A DNA stretch of 62,111 nt from JAAZZIT01 sp964480525 (GCA_964480525.1 CAYZOV010000011.1:1-62111), one strand, 5' to 3'; positions 18,214 through 27,264 are shown, numbered from the stretch's first letter. Program-made: numbers and translations. Notes: generated by a model not told the origin, from the letters alone.

Positions 18214-18370
18214 AATCTCGGCGAACTTTTTGCAAGTTTTAGAAATATGCAGAAATTCCCGAAAATACGGCATTTTAGAACAATTTACAAAAATTCATTT
18301 ACGCTGTTTTTCACTAACTTTTTGCCACTTTAGCGGACAAACAGCGAACAAAATATACGACATACCCTTG

Positions 18371-18376
18371 TATAAT
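18371..18376 (+). promoter_or_regulatory. -10 box before the first element gene
   Basis: TATAAT about 24 bp upstream of the ATG at 18400. No strong -35 is visible 17 bp upstream. The rest of 18214-18399 shows no gene. Confidence 0.5.
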
Positions 18377-18399
18377 ATTTCGATATGGAGGATAATTTT

Positions 18400-18816
18400 A
18401 TGAGCAGATACAAGAGCGAACAGACCGCATATAACCCTCAGAAAAAGAAGAACGTGCCAATTTGGAGACTTGACACCAATACCGTGACAGTTACATACTT
18501 CAATACCGACACGCTCACTGAGGAGAGCAAGTCCTACCACACCGACTATATCAGGTATCATCTTCATTATTCTGACAGTAAGTGCCATGATAGGCTTCGT
18601 AGGCTCGTCAACGAGGACAGGATTATTCAGTACCTCGCTGAGCTGGAATTGAAAGTCGGCGAAGCTATCTCACGCCAGGTGGAGATTTGGAAACAGAGCG
18701 ATAGTTGCTATCAAAAGGCTGTCCTCAGCGGTGATGCTGAGAAAATGCTCGGTTTGGAGAACTGCTTTGTTGATATGGCGAGAGAGATTGTTTTTGAGTG
18801 TATGGTTTATATTTGA
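18400..18816 (+). CDS. hypothetical protein of the element
   Basis: The ATG at 18400 is used because GGAGG lies 9 nt before it. The 138-residue product (MSRYKSEQTAYNPQKKKNVP...) is soluble and charged, with a helical C-terminal half (LELKVGEAISRQVEIWKQSD). No family is recognised. Its base composition is richer in GC than the convergent DUF262 gene next to it. It is convergent with the defence operon and sits next to attL. Confidence 0.6.
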   Translation: MSRYKSEQTAYNPQKKKNVPIWRLDTNTVTVTYFNTDTLTEESKSYHTDYIRYHLHYSDSKCHDRLRRLVNEDRIIQYLAELELKVGEAISRQVEIWKQSDSCYQKAVLSGDAEKMLGLENCFVDMAREIVFECMVYI

Positions 18817-18853
18817 TTTTGGACGGCTGTGCCTTCGGGTGCATCTGTCATGT

Positions 18854-19906
18854 TTATATGCCAACATAGCTTCTTAATGCTTTGAGTCGGGCTATACGAC
18901 TTTGTTTGCTATTAGTTGCTTCTTTTGAATATTTCCTATAATCAGCAACTATAGAATCGTCATCATCATTATTGTATTTTTTGTAAAATGCAGTTATTTT
19001 CTCCTTCTGCTCAATGGAAAAATGAAGATCATCCGACACTACTAAATAAGTTAGGGTAAACAAAGTATAGAAGTGAGTGGTTTTACTCAATGCTTTTAAC
19101 GTGTTAGGATCATAGTCGATAATAGTTTGTATTTCATTTAAAATAGACACTACTGTATTGTAATCATCATTTTTGGCTTCATATTCTTCATTATATAGAT
19201 CATACATCTTGTTAATTGCAGTTTGAGTTATTTCGGATTCAATACCATTCCTTAAAAATATTAGCAACCCACTGATGAACTCAATATCTTTCATCCTTCG
19301 AATACTATCAACACTAAATATTTTATGTTTTTTCCAAAAGTCTAACTCCGCTAATTTTTGAGCGTTTTCAATAAATTCACCATTGAATTCTGCATTTCTT
19401 AGCTCTTGTGGATTTAGTGATTTGTCTGTTGAATTGAGTCTCAAAAACATTTTAACAATTTCATCACGACTGACACTTTGTGGTAATTGGCGTACTGTAA
19501 AAGGGTATGACCATATAAACTTTTTTAAATCGTCACTTAAATCTTTAAAATATTTATCAGCATAATCAGCTTTACTTTCAGATAGATATGCACTTCTTAA
19601 TGGGAATTTTCCATCAATATAATCAAACACAGCTCCGATTCGTTGTTGCCCATCAACAATGCTGTATTTTGTTTCACCAGAAATTGGATCTGTGTCAATC
19701 ATCCAGAGATAGATTTCTGGAACGGCATATCCTAAGAGAATGGTTTCTATTAAACTTATTTGATGCTTTTTTAACCATACATAATTACGTTGAAAACTAT
19801 TGTCAACAACAAGCAAATCATTTTTATAGTTATCAACTATCCACTTAGAAGGTTTTTTATCTGGTTGAAGCACATCAATTATTCTCGTTGTATTCATAAT
19901 TCTCAC
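18854..19906 (-). CDS. DUF262 (GmrSD/ParB-like) protein
   Basis: The protein has 350 residues. DUF262 landmarks are all present: VDNSFQRNYVW near 34-44, YSIVDGQQRIGAVF near 81-94 and FLRLNSTDKSLNPQELRNAEF near 149-169. DGQQR is the ParB-like nucleotide-site motif. In GmrSD and related systems DUF262 proteins act on foreign or modified DNA, usually with a DUF1524 HNH partner; no DUF1524 domain is seen here. Its start overlaps the end of the nucleotidyltransferase gene by 32 nt, so the pair is coupled. It is the last gene of the minus-strand operon. Confidence 0.85.
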   Translation of the reverse strand: MRIMNTTRIIDVLQPDKKPSKWIVDNYKNDLLVVDNSFQRNYVWLKKHQISLIETILLGYAVPEIYLWMIDTDPISGETKYSIVDGQQRIGAVFDYIDGKFPLRSAYLSESKADYADKYFKDLSDDLKKFIWSYPFTVRQLPQSVSRDEIVKMFLRLNSTDKSLNPQELRNAEFNGEFIENAQKLAELDFWKKHKIFSVDSIRRMKDIEFISGLLIFLRNGIESEITQTAINKMYDLYNEEYEAKNDDYNTVVSILNEIQTIIDYDPNTLKALSKTTHFYTLFTLTYLVVSDDLHFSIEQKEKITAFYKKYNNDDDDSIVADYRKYSKEATNSKQSRIARLKALRSYVGI

Positions 19907-20486
19907 CTTCCTCAGAACCTTTGAGAGCGTTTATGCTTGACATATAATACATTTTTACTGAGTCCCACGATTCAAATATTCTATAATGAATTTCATTTTC
20001 TATTTGAAAACGCAATTGTATGTCTTTTTCAAATCCCCCAGTTTTTCTAAGCCAATTATTATAGTATTCATTATTTCTAAATGAGTCCAAAGTCATATAC
20101 TTTCTGAATACGCAAAAAGAAACCTTTCCTATCTTATTGATTTTTGTAATGGGATTATAACTATCTTTAAGATATTGTTCCCAAAATTCACCAAAAAGTT
20201 TTTGCGATACTACAATAATATCAAGATCTGAGTTGGCATTAAAAAGCTTATATTTCTTACTGGGGTTTATACTAAATCCTAATTTCGCACTACCTGCTAT
20301 TCCAATATTATTATAATGAACATCCAGTTTTTTCGATACATATTTTTTGAATTTATCATATTGATAAAACCATTGTTCCCCAAATATGTGCTTGAAAATC
20401 CATACCTCTCCGCTTATAAAAAGCTCGTTATAGATTTCATCAGCAGATTTGCTCTCAATAGCTGCCTTCATTTCTTCAACAGTCAT
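19875..20486 (-). CDS. nucleotidyltransferase-fold protein
   Basis: The protein has 203 residues. GIAGSAKLGFS near 63 followed by SDLDIIVVS near 86 forms the G-S...D-x-D metal site of the polymerase-beta nucleotidyltransferase fold (MNT class). The C-terminal half is helical and lacks a recognised domain. It lies 12 nt from the upstream small gene and overlaps the DUF262 gene. The pairing suggests a toxin-antitoxin-like or defence role; this is inference, and the substrate is unknown. Confidence 0.7.
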   Translation of the reverse strand: MTVEEMKAAIESKSADEIYNELFISGEVWIFKHIFGEQWFYQYDKFKKYVSKKLDVHYNNIGIAGSAKLGFSINPSKKYKLFNANSDLDIIVVSQKLFGEFWEQYLKDSYNPITKINKIGKVSFCVFRKYMTLDSFRNNEYYNNWLRKTGGFEKDIQLRFQIENEIHYRIFESWDSVKMYYMSSINALKGSEEGENYEYNENN

Positions 20487-20498
20487 TGCTTACTCCTA

Positions 20499-20924
20499 TT
20501 ATATGTGAAAATCAAAATAATAATCTCTGTTTCGGGTTAAACAAGTTACATCAATATAATTTCTTCCATAATTATTTAAATCATTAAGCGTGATAACATG
20601 ATTTGCACTAACACCAATCCTTTGACGAATATAATGCCCAAGTCCCGACTTTTCATTGTAAGTTGAAATTTGTTTAGGATATGCAACACCATTTATTATT
20701 TGTGTTGCTTCTAATAGACAGTGCATTTTTACTCCATCATCCCATTCAACGTTTATAATACTACCAAGTGTCGGGAAAAAATTAGGATTATTCTTGAAAA
20801 AAAGCGTCGTAAGTGCTATGTAAGCATCTTCCGGTTTGACATGGGCGTTAGCAAAACACCAATTTAATCCAGAACGCTTAGGAACTTCTCCATCTCTTAC
20901 ACTATACAGTTCTAGTATTGGCAT
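20499..20924 (-). CDS. small protein like the DNA-binding end of PLD-type restriction enzymes
   Basis: The ATG at 20924 has AGGAGG 6 nt upstream; the frame is open further but without a site. The product has 141 residues. The pattern RSGLNWCFANAHVKPEDAYIAL, NPNFFPTLGSIINVEWDDG, GLGHYIRQRIGVSANHVITL and LNNYGRNYIDV resembles, by memory, the C-terminal domain of NgoFVII-type phospholipase-D restriction enzymes. No nuclease motif is present, so it would be a separate recognition subunit. It overlaps the second methyltransferase gene by 23 nt. Confidence 0.55.
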   Translation of the reverse strand: MPILELYSVRDGEVPKRSGLNWCFANAHVKPEDAYIALTTLFFKNNPNFFPTLGSIINVEWDDGVKMHCLLEATQIINGVAYPKQISTYNEKSGLGHYIRQRIGVSANHVITLNDLNNYGRNYIDVTCLTRNRDYYFDFHI

Positions 20925-22161
20925 AATTATCCTCCTGTTTAAAAAGAAAATCATAAATACTGTCAGCTAATAGCTTTGCAAATAGTGGTGGTACAGCATT
21001 ACCTATCATTTTATAATCAAGGGCTGTACCTGTGATAAATTCATAGTCATCAGGAAAAGTCTGCAAACGGGCAGCTTCTCTAACAGTTATAGTTCTAAGT
21101 TGCTTTGAATCAGGGTGAATATGTCTAAGACCATCTTTATAGAGATGTGCAGGAATCGTATTACTCGGCTCGTCCCATCTTATAACATGGTATTTATGTA
21201 TATTAGACGTTTTCCCCGTAATTTTAGTGTATAGCCGCTTCAAAGCATCTGTTGAGACATATTCATTTCTGCCTGATTCTATATCCTCGGTGAGCAATTT
21301 GAATATGTCGATATCTCTTTTACTGCTAAAACGAGGTAAATGATTGAGGATAGTAAAACTTTCATCAGGAAAAGAATGCGAATATGTTTTACTGCCGATC
21401 TTCCTGGGACTACCAAGAGGATACAGAGCTGGAAGATCTGAGATAGCTTCCCTTACAGTACATGACTTTTCTACTTTCTTAGAAGGTAATACTTCCTTAT
21501 AAAACTTTTCTAGCAACTGTTCAGGATTTTCAAAGCAGTCTTTTCTGAGAGCAAGAATTATTATCCTGCTTCTTTTTTGAGGTATCCCGTACTCTGTAAA
21601 GTCAATAATTGCCTGCGAGAGATCATCAAGTATTATATAACCTGTTTCACGAAATTTCTCTTTGATTATATCAATAATCAGTCGTTCTCCGTCACCTGGT
21701 CTTGCACTCAGTATTCCAGGCACGTTCTCGAAAACAAAAGCTTTAGGCTTATAATGCTTTACGATTTCAATATAATTCTCAAACAGATAGTTGCGGTAAT
21801 CATTTTTCATACCGTCCTTATCACGAATACGTCCGGCAACAGAATAAGCCTGACAGGGAGGTCCGCCTATAATGAGGTCAACTGTACCACCATATTCCTT
21901 CACGAGTGAGTCAAGACCATCTGATTTCCCATATTCAGGGTCATCCCATCCGTTGATTAGCTCATTAGTCCTTTGAATATCGAACTGAATTACACGCTTG
22001 TCAGCATCAATATATTTCCATTTTTTTAGGAGATTGTGTCTGAGTGTATCACAAGGTGCTTTATCCCATTCAATGCAGGCAATGGTATTGTAGTGACCAG
22101 ACTGCTTAAACCCTTCGGTAAGTCCTCCACAGCCTGCAAAAAGATCGATAGTATTAACCAT
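20902..22161 (-). CDS. C5-cytosine DNA methyltransferase 2
   Basis: The ATG at 22161 is chosen because AAAGGAG precedes it by 7 nt. The product has 419 residues. Motif I is DLFAGCGGLTEGF, motif IV is GGPPCQAYS with the catalytic Cys, motif VI is FENVPGIL, motif VIII is PQKRSRIIILAL and motif X is MIGNAVPP. The target-recognition region between VIII and IX is about 120 residues. It overlaps methyltransferase 1 by 8 nt. Two different C5 enzymes in one operon suggest an asymmetric site or two strands modified separately. Confidence 0.93.
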   Translation of the reverse strand: MVNTIDLFAGCGGLTEGFKQSGHYNTIACIEWDKAPCDTLRHNLLKKWKYIDADKRVIQFDIQRTNELINGWDDPEYGKSDGLDSLVKEYGGTVDLIIGGPPCQAYSVAGRIRDKDGMKNDYRNYLFENYIEIVKHYKPKAFVFENVPGILSARPGDGERLIIDIIKEKFRETGYIILDDLSQAIIDFTEYGIPQKRSRIIILALRKDCFENPEQLLEKFYKEVLPSKKVEKSCTVREAISDLPALYPLGSPRKIGSKTYSHSFPDESFTILNHLPRFSSKRDIDIFKLLTEDIESGRNEYVSTDALKRLYTKITGKTSNIHKYHVIRWDEPSNTIPAHLYKDGLRHIHPDSKQLRTITVREAARLQTFPDDYEFITGTALDYKMIGNAVPPLFAKLLADSIYDFLFKQEDNYANTRTV

Positions 22162-23221
22162 CGCTATTCTCCTTTGAAATAATAGCTTTAACAGCAAGTC
22201 CTAAATGGTATCCTAATAACGGTGGTACAGCATTACCGACTTGTCTGTACTGCTGAGTCCTTGTTCCTATGAATACAAAATCATCTGGGAATGACTGTAA
22301 ACGAGCATTTTCTCTTACAGTAGGAACCCTGTTGTATTCATAATGGAAATGATTTCTGTGACCTGTATCGATAGTCCTTGATGGCTTATTACCATCATAT
22401 CTGGTCCAGGCTTCATGGAATTTTCGGCTTTCTCCCACTCCCTGCGGAAGATCTTTATAGTTACCGCCTTCTGGAACGAGAGCAATGGTGTCTTTTACCA
22501 TTTTTGTGTGATTGGTCGCAGTGTGGTTATGAAGGACTTGGCATTTGCCACGCATAATGCGTTGATATTCAGTTTTGGGTGCAGACGTGTATTCGCTTTC
22601 TTCCATTCCAAGTGTATCAGTCAATCCAGGAAGATCGCTTAAAGCATCACGGCAGGTTCTGTAATTGTCAGGAGTAAACTGTGGTTCAGGAAAACAAGGC
22701 TTACCTAAATCCTTTCGTATGCCCATAAAGATCAATCTTTTTCTCATCTGAGGAACACCATAGTCCGCTGCGATGAGAATACGACACTCAACATTATAAC
22801 CAAGTGCTTTAAAACGTTTTAAAATCTCTGCTTTTATTTCTCCGTTATACAATGCAGCCATACCAGGTACATTCTCTATAATGAATGCTTTGGGATTATA
22901 CTGTTTAACTACCTCAAATACTGCAAGATATAGCTTATTACGCTTATCATCAAAATTTCTTGGACCGGTAAGCGAAAAGCCCTGACAGGGAGGACCAGCA
23001 ATGATAACATCTATCTGCCGTTTTCCTGCAATATGTTTGATTTCATCAAATGTTTCCTGCTTTGACAGGTCTGCATTAAGTGCGACAGCCCCATTATGGT
23101 TAAGTTTAAATGTCTCAAGGGCAGCATTGTCGTTATCAACACCAACAATAACATCAAAACCTGCATCCATAAATCCTTTGGATAAGCCACCACAGCCCGC
23201 AAACAAGTCAATAGCATACAT
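22154..23221 (-). CDS. C5-cytosine DNA methyltransferase 1
   Basis: The protein has 355 residues. Motif I is IDLFAGCGGLSKGF, motif IV is AGPPCQGFS, motif VI is IENVPGM, motif VIII is PQMRKRLIFMGI and motif X is QVGNAVPP. It is shorter than methyltransferase 2 and has a different recognition region, so the two are not a simple duplication. It lies 13 nt after the HNH nuclease gene in one operon. Confidence 0.93.
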   Translation of the reverse strand: MYAIDLFAGCGGLSKGFMDAGFDVIVGVDNDNAALETFKLNHNGAVALNADLSKQETFDEIKHIAGKRQIDVIIAGPPCQGFSLTGPRNFDDKRNKLYLAVFEVVKQYNPKAFIIENVPGMAALYNGEIKAEILKRFKALGYNVECRILIAADYGVPQMRKRLIFMGIRKDLGKPCFPEPQFTPDNYRTCRDALSDLPGLTDTLGMEESEYTSAPKTEYQRIMRGKCQVLHNHTATNHTKMVKDTIALVPEGGNYKDLPQGVGESRKFHEAWTRYDGNKPSRTIDTGHRNHFHYEYNRVPTVRENARLQSFPDDFVFIGTRTQQYRQVGNAVPPLLGYHLGLAVKAIISKENSDG

Positions 23222-23234
23222 AAATAATAACTCC

Positions 23235-24215
23235 TTATAATTTTCCTGTGGTCAGAAACAGACCATAAACATTTTCTCTGTGATACCGAACATTATTAAG
23301 GTCAGGAATAAAGAACTGATTGCTTGGTATCCTAATTTGTTTTCCGTTGAAAGAATTCAGATATTCACTCTCAATCTTAGGATGAACAACGACTTTAAGA
23401 TCATCGTCAAGCGTGAAGAAACCTTTGTCAAATGCCCAGTGAAGATCTCTGCAAAGTGCCATTCCATTATTCGGGAGAAATAAGCCACCATGGCTCTTTG
23501 GTTTGATGTGTGCAGCTTCAAGGTTCATATATGACTCGTATCTTATAACAGTTCCAGTAATAGCACACAGATTGTCATATCCAACCATGATGAAATCTCT
23601 GAAAGACACAGCATTGAACAAAGATGCCACATTGTCAACAGAGGTAGCAATTTTATTTGTAACTGTATTATCAATCGCAACTTCACAGTCATCTGGTTTG
23701 GCAAGTTTACTTACCTTTTCTTCAAATTCAGGTATCGTGCCTTCAAGAATACCATAACCACCATTTATGGGGTAGTCCTCTATGACTTTATTCAATTTTT
23801 CATATAAAGCTGATCCGTTATTTCTTAGGTAATCCAGATAGTAAATGGTTTGTGATTCGTCTTTTTCTGTTATCTCTTCTGCTCTAATTATGATGATATC
23901 ATTCTCTGAGAACAGGAGCTGCTGTTCTTCAAGCTCTTTGTTAAGATAAATACGGTATTCGTTTCGTGGGTGAACTGCTGTCGAACCATGAAACTTGTCA
24001 TTATGATAAACATAGTTACAATACACTTTTTTACCTGAATACAAAGGAATGACAGGCAACAGTGCAGAATCATTCAACTGTGCTTCAGACAGCGGAGGAA
24101 ACATCCCAAGCACTTCCTTACTCATTGAAGTAAGAAGGTAACGTCCTCTTTGCGGTTTGCCGTTCTTGACACTTCCTAACTCCTGAAAACCACATTTTTT
24201 AAGGTAATACCTCAT
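23235..24215 (-). CDS. HNH restriction endonuclease-like protein
   Basis: The ATG at 24215 is chosen because AAAGGAG lies 8 nt upstream. The product has 326 residues. The HNH site is CAITGTV (about 217) then LEAAHIKPKSHGG (His 236) and NGMALCRDLHWAFDKGFF (Asn 250, His 259). The N-terminal half (RGRYLLTSMSKE...NEYRIYLNKEL) looks like a DNA-binding module, possibly B3/EcoRII-N-like; that part is inference. It is first in an operon with two C5 methyltransferases, so it is most likely the type II nuclease of that system. Confidence 0.82.
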   Translation of the reverse strand: MRYYLKKCGFQELGSVKNGKPQRGRYLLTSMSKEVLGMFPPLSEAQLNDSALLPVIPLYSGKKVYCNYVYHNDKFHGSTAVHPRNEYRIYLNKELEEQQLLFSENDIIIIRAEEITEKDESQTIYYLDYLRNNGSALYEKLNKVIEDYPINGGYGILEGTIPEFEEKVSKLAKPDDCEVAIDNTVTNKIATSVDNVASLFNAVSFRDFIMVGYDNLCAITGTVIRYESYMNLEAAHIKPKSHGGLFLPNNGMALCRDLHWAFDKGFFTLDDDLKVVVHPKIESEYLNSFNGKQIRIPSNQFFIPDLNNVRYHRENVYGLFLTTGKL

Positions 24216-24255
24216 ATTAACAGCTCCTTTCAAGCATAATACACCATTTTATTGT

Positions 24256-24284
24256 ATTATACTACATTTTGGCTTGTTTTTCAA
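24256..24284 (-). promoter_or_regulatory. promoter of the restriction-modification operon
   Basis: On the minus strand TTGAAA (24279-24284), a 17-bp spacer and TATAAT (24256-24261) lie about 40 bp before the HNH gene. Confidence 0.8.
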
Positions 24285-24416
24285 GTCCTTTTTTGTAAAA
24301 AAATAATCATGTAAGTCTTGTAACCGCAAACTCCCCCCACTAAATTAAAATTTTCCCTCCATGTTCCTTCTCCCACTCAACCGCCAGACCATTCCAAAAC
24401 CGAGCAAATTTCTTTC

Positions 24417-24770
24417 TCAGCCCAGTGTAAAATTGCTCCATTTCATCATCAGGCAAGCGTTTTCTGCTTGATACTTCTCAATCTTGTCTTTAAGGATTTG
24501 AGTATAAACCTTCCGTTCCTTGTCAAACCTGTCGAGAACCTCACTATCTTCATTTACCTTTGCAGACACCTTCGGCTTCTGCTGACCGATATAGTTACTG
24601 AGCCGTGTATTATACTTCTGATATGTTCCGTTATCTCTTTCCCTGCGTTTCGCATTTTTCAGCTCGTTCTGATAAGCAGCCTGACATTCCTTACCGTCAC
24701 AGCATACAGCATTTTTCTTTCCGAGAAATACCTTACCGCAATACTTACAGCTGCAAACATATGGCTTCAT
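24417..24770 (-). CDS. zinc-ribbon hypothetical protein
   Basis: The protein has 117 residues. CKYCGKVFLGKK and CCDGKECQ near the N-terminus supply four or more cysteines for a zinc ribbon; a basic linker and a helical tail follow. No clear ribosome site is seen before the ATG, so it may be a relic or start elsewhere. It lies between the restriction operon and the 172-residue gene, same strand. Function unknown. Confidence 0.5.
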   Translation of the reverse strand: MKPYVCSCKYCGKVFLGKKNAVCCDGKECQAAYQNELKNAKRRERDNGTYQKYNTRLSNYIGQQKPKVSAKVNEDSEVLDRFDKERKVYTQILKDKIEKYQAENACLMMKWSNFTLG

Positions 24771-24854
24771 CTTATGTATCGCAAAGCTGAAATCATAGAA
24801 GAAGTTGACAAGGGCGGTGTCGGCTGCGGTGTAAATATCTTTCCTGTCATTTTC

Positions 24855-25373
24855 CTATATGATGATCTTATCAAAACTGAGCTTGAATGCTTTCATATTG
24901 CTCTCGGAATTGATGTCGAAGTTCCAATCATCACGTATGACCTCACGAATATGATCGAACACCTCATTGACATACTCAGTAGACTTCTTCAAAGCACGGG
25001 TATTAAAAAATGCACCTGCCTTGTCTATGTCATCTCTCATTTCGTTGAACACATCTAGGAGCGTGTCGGAATAATATCGTGTAAAGAAATTGAAGCTGTT
25101 CAAGCGGTTATCATCAAACCTTGCAAGTATTTCTCTGAACACTGCATCTCTGCCATTGATCGCACCTATCAGCTCGTCGATAAGATGCTTATAATCGAGG
25201 AAATCGTTGCGAAACTCCGTTATGTCACTGAAGATCTCATCAAAGCTCAGGATGGTCTGCATATCCTCGGATATATCTTCCCATGCCTTTTCATTGTCCT
25301 CTGTGACTATAACAATAACGTTCTTAGTCTGCTCGTCAATGCGATAGAGCAGGATTTTTTTGTTTTCAGCCAT
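24855..25373 (-). CDS. hypothetical helical protein
   Basis: The protein has 172 residues and a good AAAGGAG site. The first 30 residues form a beta-rich start (KKILLYRIDEQTKNVIVIV), the rest is acidic and helical. No family is recognised. Upstream are three ATAACGT-type sites, one overlapping its promoter region, which suggests tight control. Confidence 0.65.
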   Translation of the reverse strand: MAENKKILLYRIDEQTKNVIVIVTEDNEKAWEDISEDMQTILSFDEIFSDITEFRNDFLDYKHLIDELIGAINGRDAVFREILARFDDNRLNSFNFFTRYYSDTLLDVFNEMRDDIDKAGAFFNTRALKKSTEYVNEVFDHIREVIRDDWNFDINSESNMKAFKLSFDKIII

Positions 25374-25390
25374 TTTATGCTCCTTTTTCT

Positions 25391-25414
25391 ATAACGTGAT
25401 TGTTGTTACGTTAT
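25391..25414. promoter_or_regulatory. operator-like palindrome ATAACGT-N10-ACGTTAT
   Basis: Exact 7-bp arms at 25391-25397 and 25408-25414. It lies between the start of the 172-residue gene and a TATAAT-like -10 (minus strand, about 25420), a usual place for a repressor site. Confidence 0.6.
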
Positions 25415-25464
25415 GGATATTATAGCACTTTAGGCTATACTTATCAATACTTTATCACAAATCA

Positions 25465-25487
25465 TAACGTAATTATATGCCACGTTA
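25465..25487. promoter_or_regulatory. second TAACGT palindrome and a further half-site
   Basis: TAACGT (25465-25470) and ACGTTA (25482-25487), spacer 11. A third ATAACGT half-site is at 25504-25510. They are copies of the 25391 site and imply cooperative binding. Confidence 0.55.
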
Positions 25488-25514
25488 CACTGTTTGTGAA
25501 GTAAATAACGTAAA

Positions 25515-25803
25515 TTTCAATATTATAACATGATATTATGGATTTGCAAACCGCCGTTATGCTAAATTATCCATATCATCAGCAGATAAACAACAGTCGT
25601 CACACCACTCCTAAAACACACCCCATTTTCCATTGGTATTTCGCACAAATTTCACCCACCGATTTGTGCAATAATACGATCCATTTTTTAATTAAGACAT
25701 ATTTCGTTATTTATTGTACGTTTGCGTGCAACTTTTTGGGCTTTTGGCGCTGTTTATAGAGGGGGTATTCTCCCCTGACATTTTTTTGAAAGGACGATGA
25801 TGC
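25515..25803. other. gene-free stretch before the DUF3987 gene
   Basis: Only one structure stands out: an exact inverted repeat GCACAAAT (25643-25650) and ATTTGTGC (25662-25669). No convincing coding frame is seen. The plus-strand ribosome site AAAGGA is at 25788-25793. Confidence 0.5.
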
Positions 25804-27264
25804 TTGTTGAACAATGAAACACAGTGGGAAGGACCCACACCCCTCCGTCAGGGTAGAACAAACTTCCTGCCGTTTCCTGTGAACGCACTCTCTCAAATTA
25901 TAGGTGATATGGCAGATGCGATAGCGACTACCACATCAACAGATGTTGCAATGGCAGGCACATCTATCCTCTTGGCGGTGAGTTACTGCTTCTCAGGCGT
26001 TTACAGAATGTCGGCAAAGCGTGACCACACCAACCCGCTTGTGCTTGATGCCCTCACTGTTGCAGAGCCGAACTTCAAGAAATCCCCAGTGATTTCAATG
26101 GCGAAGCGACTGTACATACAGTTCGCCCACGATTGGAACGAGAGTAAGAAGGACATCTTCAAATCTCAGGCGGAGTACAAGCTGTTGGAGGGCAAACTTG
26201 AAGCCATTGAAAAGAAGAAAGATGTCACCGCCGAGGAAATTGCCAAGCTCCAGACGGAGATAAGCAATATCCCTCTGAGCAGTTTCAGGCGTATCGTGCT
26301 TGACGATATTACTTCCGAATTGCTCGTTCATCAGCTTGAAGAAAACGGCACTCTGCTGATGATCTCGGACGAGGCAGGAAAGCTCGGCAATTTCAGCGGG
26401 CGTTACAGTAACAATATCCCCAACCTCGACCTGCTCTTGAAGTCTTGGAACGGCGAAACATACGTCAGCGACAGAGCCACAAGAGAGAGCATTGCCCTCA
26501 AAAAGCCGTATACGAGCATTCGCCTTGCCTGTCAGCCCTATGTTTTTGACAGTATGATAAACAACACGGCTTTCCGTGGCAGCGGTCTGATAGCAAGGTT
26601 TGTCTACTGTTTCCCCGTCAGCAATATCGGCTTTCGCAAATATGACACTCTGTCTGTTCCCGAAAATGTCGCAGAGAATTACAAGAAACTGGTGTACAAG
26701 CTGCTGAACGATAAGTTCAATTATCACGATGAAAAAGAGCTGCATCTTCGCTTTGATGAGCATACATATCAGGCGTTCGTAAACCATTACAACGACTACA
26801 TCGAGCCAATGCTCATCACGGATATAGCTTTCTGCAAGGACTGGGGCGGAAAATATCATGGTTTGATACTTTGCTTGTGCGGTATCATTCACTGCGTGAA
26901 ATGTGTTTTGAATGGTATGAAGCCTGCGGAAACCTGTGTCGGCATAGATACGTTCTGCAACGCTGTCGAGATAGCGGAGTATTACCGTGAACAGACTATT
27001 TACGCTTACAGTTTGGGCGATGTGGATATTGCCACGGTCAAGGCTGAGAGGGTGCTGAACAAGATACGCTCAAAGCACATCACAACTATTTGGCAGAACG
27101 ACTTGTACAAGCTCTGCCGGTGTACGCTTTTCAAAAACGCTCAGGACTTCGGAGAGATAATGGATATGCTAGAGGAATGCGGCTATTTTCACCGTGAGAA
27201 AGCAGAGGGGCGGAACGGCAACAACGAGAGTGGGATAATGGTTTTTATCAATCCCAACATCTGA
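25804..27264 (+). CDS. DUF3987 helicase-like replication protein
   Basis: The protein has 486 residues. The opening WEGPTPLRQGRTNFLPFPV, the block NPLVLDALTVAEPNFKKSPV and MISDEAGKLGNFSGRYS match DUF3987 proteins of integrative elements, which are primase-helicase-like. The Walker A region is weak (FKKSPV). The TTG start at 25804 is 10 nt after AAAGGA; a short upstream frame overlaps it. It begins the plus-strand replication/transfer module. Confidence 0.8.
   Translation: MLNNETQWEGPTPLRQGRTNFLPFPVNALSQIIGDMADAIATTTSTDVAMAGTSILLAVSYCFSGVYRMSAKRDHTNPLVLDALTVAEPNFKKSPVISMAKRLYIQFAHDWNESKKDIFKSQAEYKLLEGKLEAIEKKKDVTAEEIAKLQTEISNIPLSSFRRIVLDDITSELLVHQLEENGTLLMISDEAGKLGNFSGRYSNNIPNLDLLLKSWNGETYVSDRATRESIALKKPYTSIRLACQPYVFDSMINNTAFRGSGLIARFVYCFPVSNIGFRKYDTLSVPENVAENYKKLVYKLLNDKFNYHDEKELHLRFDEHTYQAFVNHYNDYIEPMLITDIAFCKDWGGKYHGLILCLCGIIHCVKCVLNGMKPAETCVGIDTFCNAVEIAEYYREQTIYAYSLGDVDIATVKAERVLNKIRSKHITTIWQNDLYKLCRCTLFKNAQDFGEIMDMLEECGYFHREKAEGRNGNNESGIMVFINPNI

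Noticed and set aside
24468..25058. 196-codon plus-strand frame opposite the zinc-ribbon and 172-residue genes
   Set aside because: It lacks a ribosome site and domain features, and the minus-strand 172-residue gene has a strong ribosome site. The short stretch MYRKAEIIEEVDKG at 24774 looks coding-like but has no continuation outside antisense DNA.
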